A DNA stretch of 64,000 bases from Lysobacter enzymogenes (lineage in GTDB: Bacteria; Pseudomonadota; Gammaproteobacteria; Xanthomonadales; Xanthomonadaceae). Below are positions 24,771-32,800 of the stretch, piece by piece; the stretch's first letter is position 1, and each line of letters opens with the position of its first letter. The position numbers and the translations under genes were made by a program. The DNA is taken from positions 3,968,001 to 4,032,000 of the forward strand of contig NZ_CP067396.1 in assembly GCF_023617245.1 (NCBI RefSeq). Direction: 5' to 3'. The notes beneath the pieces were generated by a model, which saw only the letters and a program-made list of their open reading frames with translations, searched no databases and had not been told where the DNA came from.

Positions 24771-27700
24771 GCCCTAATGGATCGACTCTAGTCAAGGGGG
24801 ACGCATGCGCATAAGCATAGGTGGACAGCCCGCCGGCCAGCCCAATTGGGTCGCTCTGTACGTATCGGCCTAAAGCAGGATCGTAATCACGATAATAGTT
24901 ATAGGCCAGTCCACTCACACTATCATGACGCTGTCCCGGCAGCCGTAAAGCGAAAGTAAAAGCAACGCCATCCAAATCGGGATCTTGATTGGGCGGACTA
25001 CTACCGAACACTTCGCTTTTTGCATCCCAAGCCCAGATCGCCACATTCCACTGCGGGTCGATCACTGCCCGTGGCGTTCCCAAATGATCCGGCTGCACAT
25101 ACTTCAACGACTGCGCCACACCACTGCCAACCACCAGCCCCACCGGCGCATCGTCGAACCACACCGCCTGCTGCACCGCCGCCCCGGCACCGTCGTAATC
25201 GCCGATCCAATGCCCGGCCTCGTCGTATAGCGTATAGACGCTAACCGCCCCCACTCCGCCGTTCGTCGCCGCGACGCGTTCACCCTTGGCGTTGTAGCGG
25301 TAGCCCATCGTCACCACGCCGCCCTGCTTGACCTGCTGCATCCGGTCGTTGGCGTTGTAGACGAATTCCTTGGCCGCGCCGCCGATGCTGGTGGTGTTGC
25401 CGACCGCGTCGTAGCTGCGCGCCACGCCGGCGACGCTGCTCAGACGATGGCTGTTGGCGGGATACACGTAGGTGTCGGTGATGCCGCCGTGCAGCAGGCT
25501 GGTGCGGTTGCCGGTCTTGTCGTAGCCGTAAGTGTCCAGCGCCGTTTCGTTGATGTCGGTGCCGTCGCGGGTCACGGTCAGGCGGCCAAGGGTGTCGTAG
25601 TCGTACTTGGCCTGGGTGGTGGCGAGCAGCCCGTCCTTGAGTTCGGTCAGTTCGCCGACGGTGTTGTAGCCGTAGCCCAGTGACAGGCCGCCGCTGGCCG
25701 GGTCGAACACGGTCTTGGGCCGGTAGTCGAGGTCGTAGCTGCGGCTCAACGTGCGGCCGTTGCCGTAGGTCCAGCCAGTGACCGGGCCGAAGGGCTCGTA
25801 CGCGGTGTTGTTGAGCAGCACGGTGCGGGTACCGCCGTAGGGACGCACGCCGACTTCCTTGATCCGGCCCTGAGCGTTGCGCACGTAGTCGACGGTGGTG
25901 CCGTCGGGATACGTGGTCGTGTAGAGCTGGCCGGCCATGTTGTAGGCGTAGCGCAGGACGAAGCTCTTGCTGTCGACCGTCTGCACCTTGCGCACCACGC
26001 GGCCGAAGCGGTCGTAGCAGTACTTGAGCTCGGTGCCTTCGGTGCGCGTCGCGGCAAGGCGGCCCTTGGCGAAGGTCTCGCCGGCGGCGCAGACGCTGGA
26101 GGCCGTGTCGTAATCGTATTCGACGTCGGCCGGGCCGCTGGCGGTGTAGAAGATCGCAGTCGGGCGGCTCAACGCGTCGTAGCTGTAACGATGGGCGACG
26201 GTGTCGTTGGCGTCCTTCTTGGTCGCAAGCAGGCCGGCGGCGTTGTAGGTGTAGTCGGTGACGCCGGTGTCGGGGCTGGTGAGTTTGGTGCGGTCGCCGA
26301 AGCCGTTGTACGCGTAGAGCGTGTTCAGGCCCTTGGGATCGGTGACCTGGGTGACCTGGTCGAGCGCGTTGTACTGCAGCTTGGTTTCGACGGCGAGGCC
26401 GTCGACGTCCTGCAGGGTGCGGGTCAGACGGTTGAGCGGGTCGTAAGCATTTTCGGTCTTGCGCCCCAGCGCGTCAGTGACGCTGTCCGGATTACCGTTG
26501 GCGTCGTAGCCGTAACCGGTGGCGTTCTGCGCGGAGTCCTTGAGGAAGCGCAACTGGCTGAACGCGTCGTAGACCCGCGACAGGGTCTTGCGCAGGGTGG
26601 TGCCGCCGGCCTTGATGTCCTCCTGCTTGCGGTTGCCGTCGCCGTCGAGGGTGTAGATCAGCTTGTTGCCGGCGTTGTCGCCGATGCCGGTCAGGCGATG
26701 GGCGGGGTCGTAGGTGTATTGGGTGTAGACGCCGCCGGGCAGCGTCACCTTGCGCACCAGTTGGGTCGGCCAGTACTCGATGCGAGTGATCTGGTCGTCG
26801 GTCTCGACGCTATTATCGGCGCCGCGCACTTTGGTAGCGATCACCAGGCCGCGGGCGTCGTATTCCAGGTCGGTGACCACGCCGTTGGCGTCCAGCGACG
26901 ACAGCGGCCGGCCCAGCGGATCGTAGCCGAGGATCTCGGTGGTCTGGCCGACCGCGTTGATGATCTTGCGCAGGTCGCCCTTGCGGTAGGTGCATAGCGC
27001 GGGTTGGGTGGCGCAGGCGCTGTCGTCGCTGCCGAAGTACTGGTAGCTGACGATATCGCTGACGTCGCTGCGCGGGCCGTCGACGGACTTCAGCACCCCC
27101 AGGGTCGGACAGGCGCTGTTCGCCGCGGCAACGTCGGCCGCTTCGCAGTACGCGTACGTCGTGGTGCGCACTTCGTTGGTGAGGGTATCGCGCACAGCGA
27201 CGGTGGCGGGCTGCAGGCGGGCGTTGCGGGTAATGCGGGTCTCGCGGCTCCCCGCTACCGTCAGCAGCACGCGGTTGCTGGCGATGTCGGTTCGCGACTG
27301 ACTAATGCGTTCGTCCGGCAAGCCGACGGCTTCCTTGACGGTGTGGGTCCGCGCCGGCTGGCCGGTGACCGCGTCGTTGGCTTCGCTGTAGGTGTGCTGC
27401 GTGAGCGTGCCGCGCCGGTCGGTGACGCTGCTCAGGCGCCGGCGGAAGTCGGTGGATTCGGGCAGGAACGTGCGCGCGACGGTTCCGCGCACGTCGCTGA
27501 AGGCGTTGAGTTTGCGCGGCAGGCCGCTGGCGCCGGCGGCATCCAGCCCGTAGGTCATGACGTTGCCGAGCGTGTCCGTGACCACGGAGCCGCCCGTGGC
27601 CGGATAACTCAAGGTCGCCAGGTCGGCGCCGCCGGCATGGGTGGTGGACACGACCCGCGCCTTGGCGTCGTAGGCGAAGGTGCTGTAACGCTGCCCGTCC

Positions 27701-29046
27701 TCGCGGGTCACGCCGGTCAGGAAGCGCGGATAGCGCGCGTCCTCGTAGTGATAGGTGCGCGTGCCGCCGCCGGGATAGGCAACGGTTTCGACCTGCCCGC
27801 CCGTGGTGTAGGTGTAGCTCGCCAGCGCGACGCCGGCCGAGCGAAGGGCGAGGATGCGCGCATCCTCGCGGTCGCCGTCGTACTCGAACGCGAGGCTGCG
27901 GCCGCTGCTGTGCGCGATCGTCGTCAGGCGCCGCGAACCGTCGTAGGCATAGTTCAGCGCGGTACCGTCCTGCAGGCGTTGCTCGATCAGGCGCCCCGCC
28001 GCATTGAAGCGAAGGACGCGATCCGGACGGTACAGCAGCCAGTCGGCGCCATCGGCGGCGATGCGGTCGCCGCTGCCGTCGTCGGCCTCATAGGCCGCGC
28101 CCACGGCGGTGAACGAAATCTGCGAGCCGTCGGCGTCGATCAAGCCCATGCGGAACGTCTGGTTCGGATCGGCCGGATCGACGCCCATGGCCAACTGGAT
28201 ATTGTGCGAATGCGTCCAGCCGTCGCCGAAGCCGCTGCGGCCGGCCGAGGCCATCGAATGGAAATGGCGGTCGAATGCGATCCAGCCGAGGTCGAAATCC
28301 GCGGCCGGCTCGGACTTGTCGCCGGTGGTCGGATCGCAGGGGTTCTTGATCGGGCACTCGTTCTTGGGCAGCGGTGCCGTTTCGTAGGCCAATTGCAGGC
28401 CGGCGCAGGCTTGTTTCTCCTCGTCCCAGAACAGCATCAGACTGTCCGGGCAGGCGACGTCGCGCTGACGCTCCAGTGAGCCGGAAAGGCCGACGGTATC
28501 GCATTGGCTGCCGGTCCAGGCCGAACGGGTACCGGTGTAGGAGCCGAATCCCTGCATGTCGGTCCTGCCGTCGTCCCAGTAGAGTTCCTCGCTCCAATCC
28601 GGCGCGATCTGGATCGTCGTGGCGGCCGGGCAGCCTTCGTTCGCGCTCTCCTGGTTCCAACGCTGGAGGAGCTGCGCCTTCAGCGCCTCGACGGAACCGA
28701 CTTCGGTGGGATTTGAGACATTGGCATCGGTGTAGCGCCACGGATCGATCGTCGGCGGCCGCGGCACGAACTCGTACTGGTAGACCGTCTTGTTGCCGGA
28801 AACGACATTGCCGGCCAGAAACAACTGCGAGTCGACGCCGCCTCCGGATGCAATGAATTCCTTGATCTTTTCCTGCGCGGCGGCTTCGGTCAGTTGCGGC
28901 TCCATCGGCACGATGTTGCTGGTCCACAGCCTGCCAGCCTCCTGGGCCTGGACATTGGCGCTGAGCGCGGCGAGCACCGATACCGTCAACGTCGCCAGCA
29001 GCGGGCGGCCACGGCCGATGTTCGAAGTTCCTTTTCTTCTCGACAT
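24361..29046 (-). CDS. Sec-exported Rhs/YD-repeat polymorphic toxin
   Basis: This 1561-residue protein has an N-terminal Sec signal (ends NVQAQ, about residue 35), a DUF6531-like region (DLGWIAFDRHFHSMASAGRSGFGDGW, about 245-275), then about 1000 residues of YD repeats. The Rhs core reads PDHLGTPRAVIDPQWNVAIW ... YNYYRDYDPALGRYVQSDPIGLAGG, ending at DPLGL. The last ~135 residues (24364-24770) form a variable tip with FDYK, DAFGNFVAGY and a DSVDDINDGYRLG segment, resembling polymorphic toxin type 44 (predicted nuclease). GC content falls sharply over the tip. There is no PAAR or VgrG domain, so export is via Sec rather than T6SS loading. GGAGA precedes ATG 29046. Confidence 0.9.
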   Translation of the reverse strand: MSRRKGTSNIGRGRPLLATLTVSVLAALSANVQAQEAGRLWTSNIVPMEPQLTEAAAQEKIKEFIASGGGVDSQLFLAGNVVSGNKTVYQYEFVPRPPTIDPWRYTDANVSNPTEVGSVEALKAQLLQRWNQESANEGCPAATTIQIAPDWSEELYWDDGRTDMQGFGSYTGTRSAWTGSQCDTVGLSGSLERQRDVACPDSLMLFWDEEKQACAGLQLAYETAPLPKNECPIKNPCDPTTGDKSEPAADFDLGWIAFDRHFHSMASAGRSGFGDGWTHSHNIQLAMGVDPADPNQTFRMGLIDADGSQISFTAVGAAYEADDGSGDRIAADGADWLLYRPDRVLRFNAAGRLIEQRLQDGTALNYAYDGSRRLTTIAHSSGRSLAFEYDGDREDARILALRSAGVALASYTYTTGGQVETVAYPGGGTRTYHYEDARYPRFLTGVTREDGQRYSTFAYDAKARVVSTTHAGGADLATLSYPATGGSVVTDTLGNVMTYGLDAAGASGLPRKLNAFSDVRGTVARTFLPESTDFRRRLSSVTDRRGTLTQHTYSEANDAVTGQPARTHTVKEAVGLPDERISQSRTDIASNRVLLTVAGSRETRITRNARLQPATVAVRDTLTNEVRTTTYAYCEAADVAAANSACPTLGVLKSVDGPRSDVSDIVSYQYFGSDDSACATQPALCTYRKGDLRKIINAVGQTTEILGYDPLGRPLSSLDANGVVTDLEYDARGLVIATKVRGADNSVETDDQITRIEYWPTQLVRKVTLPGGVYTQYTYDPAHRLTGIGDNAGNKLIYTLDGDGNRKQEDIKAGGTTLRKTLSRVYDAFSQLRFLKDSAQNATGYGYDANGNPDSVTDALGRKTENAYDPLNRLTRTLQDVDGLAVETKLQYNALDQVTQVTDPKGLNTLYAYNGFGDRTKLTSPDTGVTDYTYNAAGLLATKKDANDTVAHRYSYDALSRPTAIFYTASGPADVEYDYDTASSVCAAGETFAKGRLAATRTEGTELKYCYDRFGRVVRKVQTVDSKSFVLRYAYNMAGQLYTTTYPDGTTVDYVRNAQGRIKEVGVRPYGGTRTVLLNNTAYEPFGPVTGWTYGNGRTLSRSYDLDYRPKTVFDPASGGLSLGYGYNTVGELTELKDGLLATTQAKYDYDTLGRLTVTRDGTDINETALDTYGYDKTGNRTSLLHGGITDTYVYPANSHRLSSVAGVARSYDAVGNTTSIGGAAKEFVYNANDRMQQVKQGGVVTMGYRYNAKGERVAATNGGVGAVSVYTLYDEAGHWIGDYDGAGAAVQQAVWFDDAPVGLVVGSGVAQSLKYVQPDHLGTPRAVIDPQWNVAIWAWDAKSEVFGSSPPNQDPDLDGVAFTFALRLPGQRHDSVSGLAYNYYRDYDPALGRYVQSDPIGLAGGLSTYAYAHASPLTRVDPLGLEDFDECRSRLELDAAMAQTRMPYDFFGAAKTINVLRNHRAGGRFDYKVNNQDDTFALSGVKYAADAFGNFVAGYMSAWYGLGGYQATRVVGIYFDYLDEDGFGWDLDSVDDINDGYRLGVKEILTGRREDCGCGG

Positions 29047-29667
29047 CACAGTCTCCTTGGTTGGGCAGTCAGGTGCCCGGATTGCAACGCACGCGCGGCC
29101 GTTCGCAGGCGCCAGAATGCATGGCGGCGAACGTTTTTCGAAACAGAAAGGGACTTGCGGATTGCAGGACGCGAACCGGACCCATCGCGCCCGCTGTTCG
29201 ACTGCACAGGAATGCATTCGCGTCCGATTCGCCGCAGCGTCACGCGAGGTCGGGCAAATGGATTGATCGCGCGAAGCGATGAAGGCCTCATATGACATAT
29301 CCGTGTCTGGCGCAAAACCGGCCGCGATGTCCTTGCGGCGGATGGGGCCATGATGGTCCCGTCGGGCATCGCGGGCAATAGGCGCTCGACGCGATCACTA
29401 GCCAAACGCGGAGCAACGCTTAAGCCTCAAGCGGTTTCGACGCGTAATGAATTGTGCATTTGCTTAGGCACGGCGCGATCGCCTGCCTACCCGTCGCCCC
29501 GCCGCTTTGCCGACTCTGGCGAGGCTTGCTTGCCCGCCCTGCCCGAACGACACCGCTGGCCCGAACCGTCCCATTTCCGCCAGCCCGCGCAACGCCGCGC
29601 GGGCGTAGGCTCGATGCACGCGCCGTCGGCGCGGCGCGGCGATCCCGCGCAGGATCATGGAGTGGAG
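29047..29667. other. Intergenic region upstream of rhs, no gene recognised
   Basis: A 621-bp gap between rhs (minus) and the small protein gene at 29668 (plus). Open frames here lack ribosome sites and look like composition artefacts. No repeat or strong promoter was identified; promoters for both genes should be here. Confidence 0.45.
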
Positions 29668-29847
29668 ATGGATATGAATCGCGAAAAAGCCGAACAGGTC
29701 GCGGCGCATCTCGCCGCGGGGATGCTGGCCAGCGGGCAGTACGCCATGAGCGAGGACACCGGCGGCGACGCCGAGTTCGTCGCGTCGTTGTACAACGCCA
29801 TCGTCGACAAGCTGGTCGCCGCGCGCGCGGGCGACGCCGGCGGTTGA
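29668..29847 (+). CDS. Small acidic/helical hypothetical protein, 59 aa
   Basis: MDMNREKAEQVAAHLAAGML begins a short cytoplasmic helical protein that continues GQYAMSEDTGGDAEFVASLYNAIVDKLVAA. No known domain. GGAG lies just before the ATG at 29668; a second in-frame ATG at 29674 also has GGAG upstream. The codon pattern and compact helix-forming sequence support a real gene. Confidence 0.6.
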   Translation: MDMNREKAEQVAAHLAAGMLASGQYAMSEDTGGDAEFVASLYNAIVDKLVAARAGDAGG

Positions 29848-29969
29848 GGCGCGACTCACGGGAGACGGCCTTCGCCGCGCCCCGTGCATGTGCCGCGTTG
29901 CGCGCGCTGCCTGCGGCGTGCGTGCACATCGAACGGCGGCGGCGCAGTCGGCCCGCCGCCGTTTTCGTT

Positions 29970-30581
29970 TCAGGCCATCGGCAATGCGAGCACTTCGTCG
30001 GTGCTGAGAATCGCGCCGAAGGTGTCGTCGATGCTCGCCAGCGCGGCGCGGTGCAGGTCCGTGTGCGGCAGCACGCGGCCTTCGCCGGTGTCGAGGTCGC
30101 GGGTGGCGCAGGCATCGCTTGCGACGATCACTTCGTAACCCAACGGCACCGCGTCGCGCGCTGCGCCGGCAACGCAAGCGTGGGTCATCAGGCCGGCGAT
30201 CAGCAGGCTCCGGATGCCGTCGCGCTGCAGTTGCCGATGCAGATCGGTGGTCGGGAACACGCTGACCGAGCTCTTGCGCACGACGCGGTGATGCGCCGCG
30301 GGTTGCAGGTCGGCGTGGAAACGCACGCTGTCGCTGTCCTCGGCGAAGATCGGCGTGCCCGGCGGGGTTACGTGCTGGACGTGATAGACGACGATGCCGT
30401 TGGCATCGGCGCGGTCGATCAGGCGACGCGCGTTGGCCAGCGCCTGCGCGCCGTCGGGGACCGGCATGCGGCCGCTGAAGTATTCGTTCTGGAAATCGAT
30501 GACCAGCAGCGCGGTCTTGCCGGCGGGCAGCGATTGCGGCGCGGCGGCGCCGGCGATGGTGCGGATGGTGGGATGGTTCAT
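29970..30581 (-). CDS. Cysteine hydrolase, isochorismatase family
   Basis: This 203-residue alpha/beta hydrolase of the isochorismatase-like family has the catalytic triad Asp29 (ALLVIDFQNEYF), Lys103 (VVRKSSVSVF) and Cys136 (GLMTHACVAGAARDA). The family includes nicotinamidases and N-carbamoylsarcosine amidases, and the substrate cannot be told from sequence. The start at 30581 (MNHPTIRTI) is more plausible than an upstream frame rich in Arg/Thr. An AraC regulator lies 241 bp upstream on the same strand and may control it. Confidence 0.9.
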   Translation of the reverse strand: MNHPTIRTIAGAAAPQSLPAGKTALLVIDFQNEYFSGRMPVPDGAQALANARRLIDRADANGIVVYHVQHVTPPGTPIFAEDSDSVRFHADLQPAAHHRVVRKSSVSVFPTTDLHRQLQRDGIRSLLIAGLMTHACVAGAARDAVPLGYEVIVASDACATRDLDTGEGRVLPHTDLHRAALASIDDTFGAILSTDEVLALPMA

Positions 30582-30822
30582 GACGGATTCCGTGGTGGGC
30601 GATGGGCAAGCCGCGCCCGTCCGGCGGCGATGGGCCGTCGGTTGTTCGCGACAAGGGGGCGTTGCGGTCGTCGTCCGCATGCGCTCGATGGCGGCCGCGG
30701 CGGCTGGAGCGAACTCTAGGCGCGGCGCCGCGGGGCGGCAATTAAGCCGAATGCTGGACGCTTAAACGATCGTCCACGGCGGCGCTGCCGCGACGCGTCG
30801 CGCCGGCCCGCGCCGCGACGCT

Positions 30823-31734
30823 TCACCTCGCCTCGCGCCTTCGCGCCGCGCCCGGCGGCTCGCCGGCAATGGAACGGAACGCCAGGTGCATGCCGACCAC
30901 GCTCGCGTAGCCGACCTGTTGCGCGACCGCCTCCTGCGGCAGGTCGGTCGTACGCAGCAGGCGCCGCGCCTCGGCGACGCGGATGCGCGCCAGGTGCCGC
31001 GCGGGCGGCTCGCCGACCAGCGCGTTGAAGCGCGCCGACAGCGCCGACTTCGACAGGCCGGCGTGCGCGGCCAGTTCCTCCAGCGAGCATTTCTCGCCGA
31101 AGTGGGTGTACATGTAGTACAGGCAGCGCGCGATGCGCGGGTCGCGCAAGGCCGTGTCGGCCTGCTCCTCGCCCGCGCGCACGGCGCCGGCGACGGCCAG
31201 TTCCAGGGCCAACGCGTAAATCAGTTCCAGCGCGCGCAGCAGCACCGGGTTGCGCAACGCGGCGGCGCGTTCGAGCTCGCGGCTGAGGCCGTGCAGCGCG
31301 TGGCTCAGCATCGGTTCGCCGGCGATCGCCGCGGCCGGCGCGATCATCACCGGCGCGAACAGCCGGCACAGCGGCATCGCGCTGGTCGCGTCGTAGTGCA
31401 GGCCGGCGCAGAGCACGCGCGGCGCCGCGTCGCCGTGCGCGTCGGCCGCTTCGCCGCGCAGCAACGCGGCCGGCAGTTCGGCGTCGACCGCCGCGCCGCC
31501 CATGCGTTCGGCCACGCTGTGCGGCAACAACGCGAGATCGCCCTCCTGCAGCACCAGCGCGCGGCCGCGGTCGTCGAGTTCGGCGCGGCCGCGTGCGGCA
31601 TACACGAACAAGGCGTTGGCCGAATCCGCGCCGCCCTCGCGCCAGCGCTGCGGGCGTCCGCTCTCGCACACGAAGCGCGCTTCCAGCCTGACCCGGGTCA
31701 GCAGTGCGATCAGCAGGTCGGCTTGTTGCAGCAT
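30823..31734 (-). CDS. AraC-family transcriptional regulator
   Basis: This 303-residue protein has an N-terminal cupin-like sensing domain (AraC_binding_2/cupin_6 type; ALFVYAARGRAELDDRGRALVLQEGDLALLPH) and a C-terminal AraC DNA-binding domain with two helix-turn-helix units (CSLEELAAHAGLSKSALSARFNALVGEPP and DLPQEAVAQQVGYASVVGMHLAFRSIAGEPP). It is oriented towards the isochorismatase-family gene, its likely target. Confidence 0.9.
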   Translation of the reverse strand: MLQQADLLIALLTRVRLEARFVCESGRPQRWREGGADSANALFVYAARGRAELDDRGRALVLQEGDLALLPHSVAERMGGAAVDAELPAALLRGEAADAHGDAAPRVLCAGLHYDATSAMPLCRLFAPVMIAPAAAIAGEPMLSHALHGLSRELERAAALRNPVLLRALELIYALALELAVAGAVRAGEEQADTALRDPRIARCLYYMYTHFGEKCSLEELAAHAGLSKSALSARFNALVGEPPARHLARIRVAEARRLLRTTDLPQEAVAQQVGYASVVGMHLAFRSIAGEPPGAARRREAR

Positions 31735-31960
31735 GGGGGAATTAGGCGGCTACGCGGGACAGGGTGCGCCGACGATAAGCCAGCCGCGACGGCGATGTCA
31801 GCGCCGCATGCGCAACGGCCCGGCGCGGCAACGTCGCAGGCGCCCGGCGATGCGCCGGCGGCAAGCGCCGGGCGCATCGCAAGGACGCGATCCCGCGTAG
31901 CGAGCGCCAGGAACAGACGGCGCGAACGCGGCGATTACGCGCCGGGCACCCTCGGCGCGC

Positions 31961-32467
31961 TCAGTACGAACCCACCGGCCGCGGCCGCGGCTCGAACATC
32001 GGCACGACCGTGCCGGTCGCCGCGCTGCCGTCGGCCTTCCACACCAGCGTCTCGGCCGGGAATTCCTCCTTGCGCGTCATCGCATCGACCTGCTTGGCGA
32101 TCAACTGCGCGGCGCCCTGGACCTCGGGGTTCCAGGCGAACACGCCCACCTGGCCGTACCACACCGCCGGCGTGGCGGCATCGAGGCGGCGGTCGGGGCA
32201 CATCGTGTAGTTGCGCTGGGCCAGCACCCGCAGCGCGCCGACCGGGACCGCGCGCACGCCCGGCGTGGTGCGCTCCTTGGAATGGCCGGGGCACAGGCGC
32301 GAGGCCTTGGCGATGGCCGATTCGTAGACTTCGTTGTCGCTCTGCGCGTGGGCGGCGCCGGCGCCGAGCAACAGCGCGGCGGCGAGCGGAAGCAACAGGC
32401 GGCGTGAAGCGAGGCGGCGCGAAGCGGGACGGGGCGAAGCGGGGCGCGACGTGGCAAAGCTCGACAT
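31961..32467 (-). CDS. Secreted hypothetical protein, 168 aa
   Basis: I do not recognise the family. The N-terminal region is a long basic Pro/Ser/Arg-rich stretch (residues 3-23; SRPASPRPASRRLASRR) followed by a hydrophobic core and AHAQ cleavage site, an unusually extended n-region. The mature domain has two cysteines (LCPGHSK, TMCPDRR). AAGGAG 8 bases upstream fixes the ATG at 32467. The DNA of the n-region shows short GAAGCG(A/G)GGCG-type direct repeats, which may explain its length. Confidence 0.7.
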   Translation of the reverse strand: MSSFATSRPASPRPASRRLASRRLLLPLAAALLLGAGAAHAQSDNEVYESAIAKASRLCPGHSKERTTPGVRAVPVGALRVLAQRNYTMCPDRRLDAATPAVWYGQVGVFAWNPEVQGAAQLIAKQVDAMTRKEEFPAETLVWKADGSAATGTVVPMFEPRPRPVGSY

Positions 32468-32708
32468 GGCGAAACTCCTTGTTCGGCGACTGCGAGGGGC
32501 ATCGGGGGATGCCCGCGGGGCATGGCCCGGCGCGGATCCGATCCGCGCCGCGATGGGCCGCCGGCAGGATAGCCAATGCGTCTGCGGGGAATGTGAGGAC
32601 GAAGTTAGCCGGGAGCGGGGCCGGCATCGTCCAGGCACGCAGCGCGCGTTCGCCGCGGGTATCGGCGACGGTCGCCGACGTCGCGCCGTGGCGAGCGTCC
32701 GCGTCGCG

Positions 32709-32742
32709 AAAAAAAAGCGGGAGGAGCATTCGCTCCTCCCGC
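32709..32742 (-). terminator. Rho-independent terminator of the autotransporter gene
   Basis: On the minus strand GCGGGAGGAGC-GAAT-GCTCCTCCCGC forms an 11-bp perfect stem followed directly by TTTTTTTT, 58 bp beyond the autotransporter stop. Confidence 0.92.
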
Positions 32743-32800
32743 CATAGTCGTCGCGCCGCACGGATGCCGATGCGGCGGGCCCGGCCTGCGGGCGCGCCGC

